DNA of 64,000 nucleotides, taken from the NCBI RefSeq assembly GCF_036023875.1, contig NZ_CP107931.1:2046001-2110000 (forward strand), read 5' to 3'. Source of the stretch: Mycobacterium sp. NBC_00419 (GTDB taxonomy: Bacteria; Actinomycetota; Actinomycetes; Mycobacteriales; Mycobacteriaceae). The notes below the pieces were generated by a model. The model saw only the letters and a list, made by a program, of their open reading frames with translations. It was not told the DNA's origin and ran no database searches. The position numbers were made by a program, and so were the translations under genes. Below are positions 34,988 through 43,810 of this stretch, piece by piece (position 1 is the stretch's first letter; each line of letters begins with the position of its first letter).

Positions 34988-35764
34988 ATGGACACCGTGG
35001 TCCAACATGACGTCTTCGACGCGCACTTCCACATCGTCGACCTGCGCTTCCCGCTGGTCGCCAACAACGGCTATCTGCCCGGGCCGTTCACCGCGGGCGA
35101 CTATCTCGCCCGGGTAGGCGCACTGAACGTCACCGGCGGTGCCGTGGTCAGCGGATCATTTCAGGCCTTCGACCAGAGCTATCTGAAAGAGGCTCTGGCA
35201 CAGCTGGGATCGTCGTTCGTGGGTGTCACACAATTGCCCGCCGAGGTCAGTGACGCGCAGATACTCGATCTGGACGAGGCCGGCGTGCGGGCAGTGCGGT
35301 TCAATCTCTACCGCGGTGGATCGGCGGCCCTGGCCGACGTCGACACGCTCGGGCGCCGGGTTCACGAGGTGGCCGGCTGGCATTCGGAGTTCTACCTCGA
35401 CGCAGCCGATCTCGGTGAGCTCGAGCCCATTCTCGCCGCGCTTCCACAGATCAGCATCGACCATCTCGGCATGTCCGACGACGACAGCGGGGCCCTGCTC
35501 GGGCTCGCCGAGGCGGGGGCTGTCGTCAAGGCGACCGGGTTCGGCCGGATGTCCGTGAGCGATCCGGAGTCGTTGATGCGCAATATCATTCGCGCCAACC
35601 CGGCAAGTTTGGTGTTCGGGAGCGATCTTCCGTCGACACGGGCCGCGACGCCGTTCCAGGACAGCGATATCGACCGGGTGGCCGACGCCGTCGGCCCCGA
35701 GAATGCCGGCGCGGTGCTGAACGGCAATGCCCGCCGCCTGTACCGGCTTACCGCTGGTGAATGA
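34988..35764 (+). CDS. Amidohydrolase family 2 (TIM-barrel) hydrolase
   Basis: A 258-residue metal-dependent hydrolase of the amidohydrolase_2 type, close in layout to 2-pyrone-4,6-dicarboxylate lactonase-like enzymes. The metal motif is VFDAHFHIVDLRFPLV near residues 9-24. ISIDHLGMSDDD near 155, with a candidate His, and FGSDLPSTRA near 217 (Asp) complete the barrel ligands. It closes the Rieske operon 18 bases after the second NTF2 gene and overlaps the convergent TetR gene by 17 bases. Ring opening or decarboxylation of the oxygenated product is possible, but that is inference. Confidence 0.82.
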   Translation: MDTVVQHDVFDAHFHIVDLRFPLVANNGYLPGPFTAGDYLARVGALNVTGGAVVSGSFQAFDQSYLKEALAQLGSSFVGVTQLPAEVSDAQILDLDEAGVRAVRFNLYRGGSAALADVDTLGRRVHEVAGWHSEFYLDAADLGELEPILAALPQISIDHLGMSDDDSGALLGLAEAGAVVKATGFGRMSVSDPESLMRNIIRANPASLVFGSDLPSTRAATPFQDSDIDRVADAVGPENAGAVLNGNARRLYRLTAGE

Positions 35765-36401
35765 AGAGCTGGCCCCGCAGCAGCTTTTTCAGTCCTGCCA
35801 CGGTGGCGGTGTACTCCCCTGTCGGCGGTGAGCCCGCCGCGTACTCGTTGAGACCGCGGAAGATCAGGTAGACGGCGTTGGCCGCGCTGTCGACGTCGAC
35901 GCCTGCGCCGAGTTCCTTGTCGCGCGCACCTTGCTCGAGGATGCTGCGGATCAGACCGCGCAAGGCGACGAAGCGGGTGTCACTGTTCTCGGCCAGGTGC
36001 AGTTCCCGGGGACTCTCGGCCCGGATGGCCCGATCGAAGGCGACCGCCAGTGGGTAGTCGCGCATCACTTGGACGCTCTCGTCGAGCACGGCCATCAGCT
36101 TGTCGAGGGTTGAGGCGTTACGGTCGGCGGCGTGCGCCAGCCGGGGCACCGCGATGGTGGCCACCTCGTCGAAGGTGGCCTTGACCAGTTCGGCTTTGTT
36201 CGGAAAGTAGTGGTAGAGACTGCCGCTGGTCATCTGGGCCCGGCGGGCGATCTCGCGGATGGTGGCCCTGGAATAGCCGACCTCGGCGACACAGCGCATC
36301 GTCGCATCGAGAATCCGCCTGCGCGTCTCCTCACTGTTGGCGCCGACCGGCCTGCCGAGGAGCGATGAACTGGCCGGTGCTCCGCCTTTGGATTTCGCCA
36401 T
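35748..36401 (-). CDS. TetR-family regulator
   Basis: A 217-residue repressor. The N-terminal tail (MAKSKGGAPASSSLLGRP) is followed by the helix-turn-helix SEETRRRILDATMRCVAEVGYSRATIREIARRAQMTSGSLYHYFPNKAEL at residues about 23-72. The C-terminal domain is a typical ligand-binding bundle. A palindrome of the pattern AATCnATCnnnnGAT lies just upstream (36455-36474) and again before the Rieske operon (32532-32551), which makes this regulator the prime candidate to control the whole 31.3-37.3 kb block. Ligand unknown. Confidence 0.85.
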   Translation of the reverse strand: MAKSKGGAPASSSLLGRPVGANSEETRRRILDATMRCVAEVGYSRATIREIARRAQMTSGSLYHYFPNKAELVKATFDEVATIAVPRLAHAADRNASTLDKLMAVLDESVQVMRDYPLAVAFDRAIRAESPRELHLAENSDTRFVALRGLIRSILEQGARDKELGAGVDVDSAANAVYLIFRGLNEYAAGSPPTGEYTATVAGLKKLLRGQLFIHQR

Positions 36402-36454
36402 CGTCGTTCGAAGCTTCTCACAGCTGCGGGGCCATGGCCGTCACCTCACCCCAC

Positions 36455-36474
36455 AATCAATCATCCGATCAATA
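36455..36474. promoter_or_regulatory. Second copy of the AATCnATCnnnnGAT operator
   Basis: AATCAATCATCCGATCAATA lies in the 89-base divergent region between the TetR gene (start 36401) and the SDR gene (start 36491). It shares the core pattern AATCAATCAnnCGATC with the site at 32532-32551 and would allow one repressor to control both directions, including its own gene. Confidence 0.6.
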
Positions 36475-36490
36475 CTGTTAGGGTCCGCAG

Positions 36491-37312
36491 ATGGCAGAAC
36501 TCACAGGCAGCGTCGCAGTGATCACCGGCGCGGCCCGCGGTCAGGGTCGAAGTCACGCAGTGGCGCTGGCCGCCGAGGGTGCCGACATCATCGCGATCGA
36601 CCGCTGCGCCGACATCGACTCGATCCCCTATCCGCTGGGCACCAAGGCCGACCTCGACGAGACCGTGGCGGCAATCGAGGCCCTCGGCCGCCGGGCAGTG
36701 TCGGTCATCGCCGACGTGCGCGATCTCGATGCTCTGACGGCCGGAGTGCACAGCGGCATCGACCAACTCGGCGAGGTCGACATCGTCATCGCCAACGCCG
36801 GGGTGGTCGCGATCGGAATCAAGGACCCGCTGGATGCACAGCTGTACAAGGACATCGTCGACACCAACCTGACCGGTGTCTGGCACACCATCGTCGCGAC
36901 GGTGCCGTCCATCATCCGCAAGGGCCAGGGCGGGTCGATCGTGCTGACCAGCTCTGCACAGGGGTTGGTGGGCCGCGGCGGAGACGGCAGCGCGGCGATG
37001 TTCGCCTATGCCGCAGCCAAGCACGGCGTCGTAGGCCTGATGCGCTCTGCGGCGAATGCCTATGCGCAGCACAAGATCCGGGTCAATTCGGTGCATCCGA
37101 CAGGCGTGGCGACGCCGATGATCATGAACGAGTTCGTCGCGAAGCGGATCCAGGAGAACCCCAACGCATCGGCACTATCCGCCAACCTGCTTCCGGTTCC
37201 CTACGTGGAATCCGAGGACGTCACCAACGCCATCATGTGGCTGGTCAGCCCCAAGGCTCGCAACGTCACCGGCGTGACGTTGCCGGTCGACGCCGGCCAC
37301 GCGGTCATGTGA
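36491..37312 (+). CDS. Mycofactocin-coupled SDR family oxidoreductase
   Basis: A 273-residue SDR with the mycofactocin-type N-terminus VAVITGAARGQGRSHAVALAAEGADIIAIDRC. Catalytic Ser in VLTSSAQGLVG near 155, FAYAAAKHGVVGLM near 176 (Tyr and Lys), VHPTGVATPMI and VTGVTLPVDAG. It has the typical extra length and the PYVESEDV loop before the end. ATG 36491 has only a weak ribosome site (AGGGT). It lies behind the shared TetR operator and is convergent with the CYP126-like P450 (10 bases apart). Likely oxidises an alcohol produced in this cluster; the substrate is unknown. Confidence 0.88.
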   Translation: MAELTGSVAVITGAARGQGRSHAVALAAEGADIIAIDRCADIDSIPYPLGTKADLDETVAAIEALGRRAVSVIADVRDLDALTAGVHSGIDQLGEVDIVIANAGVVAIGIKDPLDAQLYKDIVDTNLTGVWHTIVATVPSIIRKGQGGSIVLTSSAQGLVGRGGDGSAAMFAYAAAKHGVVGLMRSAANAYAQHKIRVNSVHPTGVATPMIMNEFVAKRIQENPNASALSANLLPVPYVESEDVTNAIMWLVSPKARNVTGVTLPVDAGHAVM

Positions 37313-37322
37313 GCAGGCCGGC

Positions 37323-38567
37323 TCAGCCGAACTCGACGTAGAGATGCCGGATGCCGGTGTGCCGGTTACTACGTGCCCACTCCACCGGCTTGGTCACGTT
37401 GATCTCGTCGAACCGGCCGAGCAGCTCCTCGTAGAGCACCCGTAGCTCCAGCCGGGCCAGGTTGGCTCCCAGGCAGTAATGCACGCCCTGACCGAAACCC
37501 AAGTGCGGGTTACGCTTCCGCCCGACATCGAAGGTGTCGGGATTCTCAAACACCGCCGCGTCGCGGTTGGCCGAGCCCTCCCACACCAGCACCTTGTCTC
37601 CGGCGCGGATCGCCTGCCCACCCAGTTCGGTGTCGCGGGTTGCGGTGCGCCGCTTCGACGGTGACGGGGAGGTCCAGCGGATCATCTCCTCGATCGCCGT
37701 CGGTAAGAGCTCCGGATCGTCCTGGAGGCGCCGGTATTGGTCGGGGTTCTGCGCCAGCGCCAGCAGACCGCCGGCCACCCCGTTGCGGGTGGTCTCCGCG
37801 CCGGCGCTGAACAGCAGGGAAAAGAACATGTACAGCTCGAGGTCGGACAGCGACGGCGCCTCGGCGTCGTCGACTGTCGCGTTGGCCACCACTGAGAGCA
37901 TGTCGTCGGTGGGCTGCGCGCGCTTCGCGGCGATCAACTCGGTGCCGTAGGCGAACATCCGCGAGCCGGCGTCCTCCACCGACCCTGCCTTTTCGAACGA
38001 GTGCGGTCCCACTTCGCCGCGGCGCGAGTCGCCGAAGTCGAAGGTCGGCTCGATGGCCTGGAACAGCCAATGCCGCTCTGTCTCAGGGACTCCCAGCAGG
38101 ATGCAGATCATCTGCATCGGCAGCTCGGCGGCGACGTCGACGAGGAAGTCGAACGCCACCCCGGGCTGCACGCCGTCGAGCAACGCCCTGGCCCGGTGCC
38201 GCAGGTCGTCCTCGACCCGGCGGATCATCCGCGGTGTCAGACCGGAGCTGACCAGCCGCCGGATGTAGGTGTGGCGCGGGTCGTCCATCATGTTGAGCAC
38301 CTGACCGGCGACGGGCAGGTCCTGCAGCAGGGTACCGCCGTACGGCCGCGCTCCCCCGGTCACCGAGGAGAACGTCTCCGCATCACGAAGCACCGCAAGG
38401 GTTTCCGCGTGGGTAGCCACCGACCAGAAGCCCTCGCCGTCCGGGGTGTGCTCGGTCGGCTCGTGCCAGTACACCGGGGCCTCGCGGCGGTGGACTTCGA
38501 ACAGGTGGTGCGGGAAGCCGTCGGCGAAGTTGTCGAGGTCGGTGAAGTCGATGTCCCTGAGCGACAT
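37323..38567 (-). CDS. Cytochrome P450, CYP126-like
   Basis: A 414-residue soluble P450. The heme signature [18 protein letters not shown] holds the Cys ligand near residue 358; the I-helix motif is [14 protein letters not shown] (AGxET) near 243; and the K-helix ExxR-equivalent is TAIEEMIRW near 280. Its position next to purB and close to purC matches Rv0778 (cyp126), and it is named on that synteny. It follows purB with a 4-base gap on the same strand. A redox partner is not encoded here. Physiological substrate unknown. Confidence 0.9.
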   Translation of the reverse strand: MSLRDIDFTDLDNFADGFPHHLFEVHRREAPVYWHEPTEHTPDGEGFWSVATHAETLAVLRDAETFSSVTGGARPYGGTLLQDLPVAGQVLNMMDDPRHTYIRRLVSSGLTPRMIRRVEDDLRHRARALLDGVQPGVAFDFLVDVAAELPMQMICILLGVPETERHWLFQAIEPTFDFGDSRRGEVGPHSFEKAGSVEDAGSRMFAYGTELIAAKRAQPTDDMLSVVANATVDDAEAPSLSDLELYMFFSLLFSAGAETTRNGVAGGLLALAQNPDQYRRLQDDPELLPTAIEEMIRWTSPSPSKRRTATRDTELGGQAIRAGDKVLVWEGSANRDAAVFENPDTFDVGRKRNPHLGFGQGVHYCLGANLARLELRVLYEELLGRFDEINVTKPVEWARSNRHTGIRHLYVEFG

Positions 38568-38571
38568 GGGA

Positions 38572-39990
38572 TTACAGGATCGCGCCGGGGGTGTACTTGG
38601 CGGCGTCAGGGTAGGCGCTGACCAAGTCGTCGACTGCGGCGATCACCTGGTCGACCTGACTGGCGGCCGCGCCGGTGAACGCCTTCCTGTCGGCCAGGGC
38701 GGCATCGAGTGCCGCCCGGTCCAGCGGCAGCCGATCATCGGCGGCCAGGCGGTCGAGCAGGTCGGGCTCTTGACCCTTCTCCCGCATCGCCAGTGCGACC
38801 GCAACGGCATGTTCCTTGATGACCTCGTGCGCGGTCTCGCGTCCCACCCCGGCGCGCACCGCGGCAATCAGCACCTTGGTGGTGGCCAGGAACGGCAGGT
38901 AGCGATCGAGCTCGCGCTGGATCACCGCCGGGTAGGCGCCGAACTCGTCGAGCACCGTCAGGAAGGTCTCGATCTGCCCGTCAACGGCGAAGAAGGCGTC
39001 CGGTAGCGCGACCCGGCGCACCACCGAGCAGAACACGTCGCCTTCATTCCATTGCGCCCCAGCCAGTTCCGCAGCCATCGACCCGTACCCGCGCAGGATC
39101 ACCTGCAGTCCGTTGACCCGCTCGCAGCTGCGGGTGTTCATCTTGTGCGGCATGGCCGACGAACCGACCTGCCCCTGCGCGAAGCCCTCGGTCACCAGTT
39201 CGTGGCCGGCCATCAACCGCACGGTGTGCGCGAACGACGACGGACCCGCACCGAGTTGCACCAGCGCTGAGACCACGTCGTGGTCCAGTGAACGGGGATA
39301 CACCTGGCCGACGCTGGCGAAAACCGCTGAGAAGCCGAGGAATTCGGCAACCCGGCGTTCCAACTCGGCGAGCCGGTCGGCGTCGCCGTCGAACAGATCC
39401 AGCATGTCCTGTGCGGTACCCATCGGCCCCTTGATGCCGCGCAGCGGGTAGCGGTCGATCAGCTCGCGGATGCGGGTCAACGCGATCAGGGTCTCCTCGG
39501 CCGCCGAGGCGAACCGCTTGCCCAGCGTGGTGGCCTGGGCGGCGACGTTGTGGCTGCGCCCGGCCATCACCAGATCCCGGTAGGTGGCGGCGCGCTCGCC
39601 GAGCCGAGCCACCACCGCCACACCGTGAGCGTGCACGAGTTCCAGTGATCGCCGGATTTGCAGCTGCTCGACGTTCTCGGTCAGGTCGCGGCTGGTCATG
39701 CCCTTGTGCACATGCTCGTGGCCGGCCAGGGCGTTGAACTCCTCGATGCGGGCTTTCACATCGTGGCGGGTGACCCGTTCGCGGGCGGCGATCGAACCGA
39801 GGTCGACCTGGTCGAGCACCCGCTCGTAGTCCTCGAGGACGCCGTCGGGCACGTCCACGCCCAGTTCCTTCTGCGCGCGCAGCACCGCCAGCCACAGCCG
39901 TCGTTCGGCCAGGATCTTGGCCTCCGGCGACCAAATCGCCACCATCTCGGCGCTTGCATACCGGGTGGCCAGGACATTCGGGATCGTCAC
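38572..39990 (-). CDS. purB: Adenylosuccinate lyase PurB
   Basis: Cleaves SAICAR to AICAR and adenylosuccinate to AMP. Its 472 residues include the fumarase-superfamily signature [15 protein letters not shown] near residue 277, [13 protein letters not shown] near 98 and [15 protein letters not shown] near 178. The start is GTG 39990; the short palindromic gap to the divergent DUF429 gene may hold its promoter. The last gene of the conserved purine group in this window; a P450 gene follows after 4 bases. Corresponds to Rv0777. Confidence 0.97.
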   Translation of the reverse strand: MTIPNVLATRYASAEMVAIWSPEAKILAERRLWLAVLRAQKELGVDVPDGVLEDYERVLDQVDLGSIAARERVTRHDVKARIEEFNALAGHEHVHKGMTSRDLTENVEQLQIRRSLELVHAHGVAVVARLGERAATYRDLVMAGRSHNVAAQATTLGKRFASAAEETLIALTRIRELIDRYPLRGIKGPMGTAQDMLDLFDGDADRLAELERRVAEFLGFSAVFASVGQVYPRSLDHDVVSALVQLGAGPSSFAHTVRLMAGHELVTEGFAQGQVGSSAMPHKMNTRSCERVNGLQVILRGYGSMAAELAGAQWNEGDVFCSVVRRVALPDAFFAVDGQIETFLTVLDEFGAYPAVIQRELDRYLPFLATTKVLIAAVRAGVGRETAHEVIKEHAVAVALAMREKGQEPDLLDRLAADDRLPLDRAALDAALADRKAFTGAAASQVDQVIAAVDDLVSAYPDAAKYTPGAIL

Positions 39991-40009
39991 AACCGATTAG
40001 CTTACGGTT
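39991..40009. promoter_or_regulatory. Palindrome in the purB/DUF429 divergent gap
   Basis: AACCGATTAGCTTACGGTT has perfect 5-bp outer arms (AACCG/CGGTT) around TTAGCTTA, itself near-symmetric. On the minus strand TAAGCT sits about 8 bases ahead of the purB GTG, at the right place for a -10 box of a leaderless transcript. The 25-base gap contains little else. Confidence 0.4.
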
Positions 40010-40015
40010 TGCGAT

Positions 40016-40735
40016 ATGCACTTCGTCGGGGTCGACCTCGCGTGGGGGTTGCGGAATCCGACGGGCCTGGCCGTCGTGGACGCAGCGGGGGCGCTCGTGC
40101 ATGTCAGCGCCGCCGGTGACGACGACGACGTGCTGGCCCAGCTGGCACCCTATGTCGCCGGGCCGTGTGTGGTGGCGATCGACGCCCCACTCGTGGTCGT
40201 CAACCCGACCGGCACCCGACCGTGCGAGACCGCGCTGAACCGGGACTTCCGTCGCTTCGACGCCGGAGCTCATCCCGCCAACACCGGTCTGGCCTGGTTC
40301 GCCGACGGCGGCCGCGGCGCACGGTTGTGCCGAACGCTGAATCTCGATCTCGACCCGCGCTCGGCGTCAGTGCGGCGGGCGCTCGAGGTGTATCCGCACG
40401 CCGCCGCCGTGGTGCTCTTCGGGCTCGACCGCACCCTGAAGTACAAGCAGAAGCAGGGCCGGGACTTCGCTCTGCTGCAGTCCGAGCTGGGCAGGCTCGT
40501 CGACTACATCGAGGGTTTGCCGGATCTGGGCCTGGATCACCCCGGATGGCAGGCCCTCGTCACCTCGGTGCGCTCGGCGACGACCAAGGCCCAGTTGCGA
40601 CGGGCCGAGGACCCGGTCGATGCGGTGCTGTGCGCCTACGTCGCGCGGCTGGTCGCCGAACGACCCGAGGACGTGACGATCTATGGGGAACCAGCCACCG
40701 GGTGCATCGTCACACCCACGCCGAGATCGACGTAA
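40016..40735 (+). CDS. DUF429 domain-containing protein
   Basis: A 239-residue protein of the DUF429 family. Its N-terminus FVGVDLAWGLRNPTGLAVVD has the conserved GVDLA.G pattern of a ribonuclease-H-like fold, with a second acidic region (VVAIDAPLVV) near residue 57 and ALEVYPHAAAVVLFG and AEDPVDAVLCAYVARL near the end. The arrangement of Asp residues suggests a nuclease-like or phosphotransfer fold, but no activity is established. It is divergent from purB (25 bases) and stands alone. Confidence 0.82.
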   Translation: MHFVGVDLAWGLRNPTGLAVVDAAGALVHVSAAGDDDDVLAQLAPYVAGPCVVAIDAPLVVVNPTGTRPCETALNRDFRRFDAGAHPANTGLAWFADGGRGARLCRTLNLDLDPRSASVRRALEVYPHAAAVVLFGLDRTLKYKQKQGRDFALLQSELGRLVDYIEGLPDLGLDHPGWQALVTSVRSATTKAQLRRAEDPVDAVLCAYVARLVAERPEDVTIYGEPATGCIVTPTPRST

Positions 40736-40758
40736 TGGTGCTGTGCACTTGACCTTTC

Positions 40759-40782
40759 GCGCCCGTTTGTCGGTGTGGGCGC
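40759..40782. terminator. Weak hairpin between convergent genes
   Basis: GCGCCC (40759-40764) and GGGCGC (40777-40782) pair across a 12-base loop in the 54-base gap between DUF429 and the convergent SDR gene. A modest candidate for a shared terminator. Confidence 0.35.
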
Positions 40783-40789
40783 AGTGGGG

Positions 40790-41788
40790 TCAGGCGCGCA
40801 GGCCGGTCCAGGCCTCCGCGGTACCCGTGAGCCTGCTGACCTGTTCGAGGAAGCGGCGTACCTTGGCCGGGTTCTCGTGGCGCTGCCAGCCGAACGTCGT
40901 CGGCCGCTGCACCCGGTCGTGCCAGAAGTGTCCCGGCGTGGACTCCGGCCGGGTGGCCACCAGCCATATCGCGGTGTCGGCGCCCGCGGCAACATCGCGC
41001 AGCAGCGGCTTGGTGATCACCCGGAAGCGCGGCAGGTACTCGGCCACGCCGGGGGTGTCCACCCAGCCGGGGTGCATGCTTTCCACGCGGACGTCGGTGC
41101 CCGCCAGCCGGCGGGCCCACGAGTCGGCGAGCACCACCTGCATCTTCTTGGTGCGGGCATAGGCCCGCACCCCGTTGTAGCCGTTGCAGTACTCCAGGTC
41201 CTCGACCACCAGCGGCGAGCTGTACATGCCGCCCGAGGACACGAACACCACCGACGAACCACGGGCCGCCCGCAGCAGCGGCAACAGCTGCTCGGTCATC
41301 AGGTGCGGTCCGAGCACGTGGGTCGCCAACTGCACCTCGTGGCCCTGCGCGGTGAGCATGCGGTCCTTGGGCATCAGCCCGGCGTTGTGCACCAGCCCGT
41401 CGAGTGCCGGCACCCGATCGGAGAACGCCGCCGTCCACTCCCGCACCGCGTCGAGGTCGGAGACGTCGCACACCTCCTCGACGATGTCGGCGCCGGGCAC
41501 CGTCTGCCGGATCTCCGTCACGCACCGGTGGACCTTCTGCTCGTCGCGGCCCAGCAGATGGACCGTGGCGCCCAACTCGGCGAAACCCTGGGCCATCGCG
41601 AACCCGATACCGGCCGTCGACCCGGTGACCACCACCCGCTTACCGGTCATCGATCCGGCCTGCGCGTCGGCAGGCCACCACAACCGGCGCAGACCCGAGC
41701 CGATCTTGGTGTAGCCCAGCACCAGGGCGCGGTCCATCACACCGTCGATCAGTTCGGTCGCCGGCCGGGTGAGCGCGGAGAAGTCCAT
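40790..41788 (-). CDS. SDR oxidoreductase, retinol-dehydrogenase-like
   Basis: A 332-residue SDR. A 45-residue N-terminal extension precedes the Rossmann motif VVVTGSTAGIGFAMAQGFAELG near residues 52-73. LVHNAG near 132 and the catalytic Ser in VFVSSGGMYSS near 178, YARTKKMQVV near 208 (Tyr and Lys) follow. The overall shape resembles DHRS12/retinol dehydrogenase-type enzymes. The TetR gene lies 17 bases upstream on the same strand; co-transcription and control by that regulator are likely. Substrate unknown. Confidence 0.85.
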   Translation of the reverse strand: MDFSALTRPATELIDGVMDRALVLGYTKIGSGLRRLWWPADAQAGSMTGKRVVVTGSTAGIGFAMAQGFAELGATVHLLGRDEQKVHRCVTEIRQTVPGADIVEEVCDVSDLDAVREWTAAFSDRVPALDGLVHNAGLMPKDRMLTAQGHEVQLATHVLGPHLMTEQLLPLLRAARGSSVVFVSSGGMYSSPLVVEDLEYCNGYNGVRAYARTKKMQVVLADSWARRLAGTDVRVESMHPGWVDTPGVAEYLPRFRVITKPLLRDVAAGADTAIWLVATRPESTPGHFWHDRVQRPTTFGWQRHENPAKVRRFLEQVSRLTGTAEAWTGLRA

Positions 41789-41805
41789 CCCTCGAACGTA
41801 ACCGC

Positions 41806-42462
41806 TCAGGCTCGCATGCTGCGTTCGTCAATGGGAGCGAGCACGTCGAGCAGGTCGACCAGCGTCGTGCGGGCGACCTCGCGTGGCCCGTCACCGTCAC
41901 CGACGAGTGCGGAGACCACCGCCCCGTCGACCGCGCACACCAGCGCGGTGAGCAGGTCCATCCGCACGTAGCGGCCGGAGCGCTCAATGGCCTCCACCAC
42001 GGCACCGACCCGCAGTTGCAGCAGCCGCCGCTGGATACCCCGCAAGGCGGGCTGCCGGGCGCAGGCAATGTAGCGCTCGTAGCGGGAGATCAAATGTTCG
42101 CTGACCGGCACGTCGGCCGGCTCCCCGATCAACAGGTCCACCAGGACATCGGCGGTCGCTTCAGCGCCGCGCCGCCGACGCGGCAGGTCGTCGACCCGGG
42201 ATCGCAACTGCGCGGCCTCCGCGGTGCCGATGAACTCGACGGCGTTTTGCACCAGATCGTCCAACGACGAGAAGTAGTACGTGGTCGAGGCCAGCGGCAG
42301 GCCTGCCCGGGAAGCCACCGCCCGGTGTCGGACCGCCTCGAAGCCCCCCTCGCACAGCAGCTCGGCGGCTGCGCTGACCAGCGCATACCGCCGTCGTTCT
42401 CCCTTGGGAGTAACCGCTGCGATCACGTTTGTGAATGCTGCCAGCAGGCAGCACTGCGACAT
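41806..42462 (-). CDS. TetR-family regulator
   Basis: A 218-residue repressor with the helix-turn-helix GERRRYALVSAAAELLCEGGFEAVRHRAVASRAGLPLASTTYYFSS at residues about 21-66. The start ATG 42462 has AAAGG five bases upstream; a GTG at 42426 is possible. It is the first gene of a pair with the SDR at 40790. An inverted repeat TTAAC-N6-GTTAA lies about 20 bases upstream of its start, a likely operator. Confidence 0.83.
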   Translation of the reverse strand: MSQCCLLAAFTNVIAAVTPKGERRRYALVSAAAELLCEGGFEAVRHRAVASRAGLPLASTTYYFSSLDDLVQNAVEFIGTAEAAQLRSRVDDLPRRRRGAEATADVLVDLLIGEPADVPVSEHLISRYERYIACARQPALRGIQRRLLQLRVGAVVEAIERSGRYVRMDLLTALVCAVDGAVVSALVGDGDGPREVARTTLVDLLDVLAPIDERSMRA

Positions 42463-42480
42463 CGGCCTTTCACCGAATCA

Positions 42481-42496
42481 TTAACCTTGGCGTTAA
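42481..42496 (-). promoter_or_regulatory. Candidate TetR operator TTAAC-N6-GTTAA
   Basis: TTAAC (42481-42485) and GTTAA (42492-42496) form a perfect 5-6-5 inverted repeat, 19-34 bases ahead of ATG 42462 on the minus strand. It is in the 62-base gap between the amidohydrolase stop and the TetR start, so it most likely controls only the TetR-SDR pair. Confidence 0.5.
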
Positions 42497-42524
42497 GACG
42501 ACGTCTGGACCGCCAAGGCCGGTT

Positions 42525-43700
42525 CTAGCTGCCGGAACCGATGTAGTCGGCGACGAGCTGCTGGTCGATCGGGAAGTGGAACAGCTTCTCGGCGTTCTCG
42601 TGGGTGATCTTGTCCACCTCGTCCTGCGGCACCCCGTCGAAGACCTCTTTGGCCGACATCTGGGTCTTGGGGAACGGGGTGTCGGCGTGCGGGTAGTCGG
42701 ACTCCCACAAGATGTTGTCGATCTCGAAGTCGTACCGGTACTTGATGCCGATCGGCTCCTCGATCATGCAGAAATACATGCTGCGCCGGGCCACCGTGGA
42801 CGGCAGGATGTCCGCGTTCTCCACGTGTGACCAGTACTGGTGGCGCAACCATTGCCGGTCGGCGCGCTCCAGAGCGGCCGGGATCCAGCCGATCCCGCCC
42901 TCCGACCACACCACCTTGGCATCGGGATACTTGCGCAGCAGCGGGCTGACCATGAGGTTGCATGACGAGCGGGCGGCCATCGCGAACGCGGCGGCGATCT
43001 CCGTCATCGGGTTGGGCATCTCGCCGCCGACGACATTGATCTTCGACAGATCGATGGCGGCGCCGCCGGAACCGATGTGCATGCAGATCGGGGTCTGATC
43101 GGCCTGGGCAGCGGCGAACAGCGGCTCCCAGTAGCCGCCGTGGAAGCTGGGCAGCTCCACGACATACGGGTCCTCGATGAAGCAGATCGCCTTGCTGCCC
43201 TTGGCCACCATCCGCTCGTGTTCCTTGAGAGCCAGCTCGATGTCCCACACCGGCAGGATGTGCATCGGCACGAACACGTCGCGTCCGGCGCCACACCACT
43301 CGTCGATCATGTAGTCGTTCCAGGCCTGCACACACACCAGCGCCAGTTCCTTGTCGGGCCAGGTGGCGAACTTGCGGCCACCGAACCCGGGCAGGGTCGG
43401 GAACGACACCGACGCGAAGATGCCGTTGGACAGCAGGTCCTTGCGGCGCTCCACCGGGTCGTAGCAGCCGGGGATCATGTCCTCGAATCGGGCCGGCTCC
43501 ATACCCCACTCCTCGCGCGGCTTGCCGGCCACGGCATTGAGGCCCATGGTCAGTTCGCGACCGCCGTCCCACTCCCAGATCTGGCGGCCATCGACCTCGA
43601 CGACGTGCGGCACCCGGTCCTTGAACTTGGCCGGCACGCGGTCGGTCCACACATGGGCAGGCTCGACAATATGGTCGTCGACGCTGAACAAGGTAAACAT
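42525..43700 (-). CDS. Amidohydrolase family 2 protein
   Basis: A 391-residue TIM-barrel hydrolase/decarboxylase of the amidohydrolase_2 type. It begins MFTLFSVDDHIVEPAHVW, the VDxHxxEP motif of the actinobacterial ACMSD-like group, where DH replaces the usual HxH. ICMHIGSGG near 220 supplies a barrel His and NILWESDYPHADTPFP near 335 the final Asp and His. It may act as a C-C hydrolase or decarboxylase, and mycobacteria have many such paralogues in catabolic clusters. It is divergent from the 43946 gene across 245 bases. Confidence 0.82.
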   Translation of the reverse strand: MFTLFSVDDHIVEPAHVWTDRVPAKFKDRVPHVVEVDGRQIWEWDGGRELTMGLNAVAGKPREEWGMEPARFEDMIPGCYDPVERRKDLLSNGIFASVSFPTLPGFGGRKFATWPDKELALVCVQAWNDYMIDEWCGAGRDVFVPMHILPVWDIELALKEHERMVAKGSKAICFIEDPYVVELPSFHGGYWEPLFAAAQADQTPICMHIGSGGAAIDLSKINVVGGEMPNPMTEIAAAFAMAARSSCNLMVSPLLRKYPDAKVVWSEGGIGWIPAALERADRQWLRHQYWSHVENADILPSTVARRSMYFCMIEEPIGIKYRYDFEIDNILWESDYPHADTPFPKTQMSAKEVFDGVPQDEVDKITHENAEKLFHFPIDQQLVADYIGSGS

Positions 43701-43795
43701 TGTTGAAGACTCGCTTCCCTAATCATTGCGGTGTAACGGCGGTCACCCTGAAACTCATGATGGCACCGGCGCAACACGATGTGGAGGCCCGAACG

Positions 43796-43810
43796 GGAAA
43801 CGCCGTTTCC
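43796..43810. promoter_or_regulatory. Palindrome GGAAAC-GCC-GTTTCC
   Basis: Perfect 6-3-6 inverted repeat in the 245-base divergent region between the amidohydrolase and the mycothiol-dependent-isomerase-like gene. A version matching at 12 of 15 positions occurs at 48328-48342. The rest of 43701-43945 shows no gene. Confidence 0.5.
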
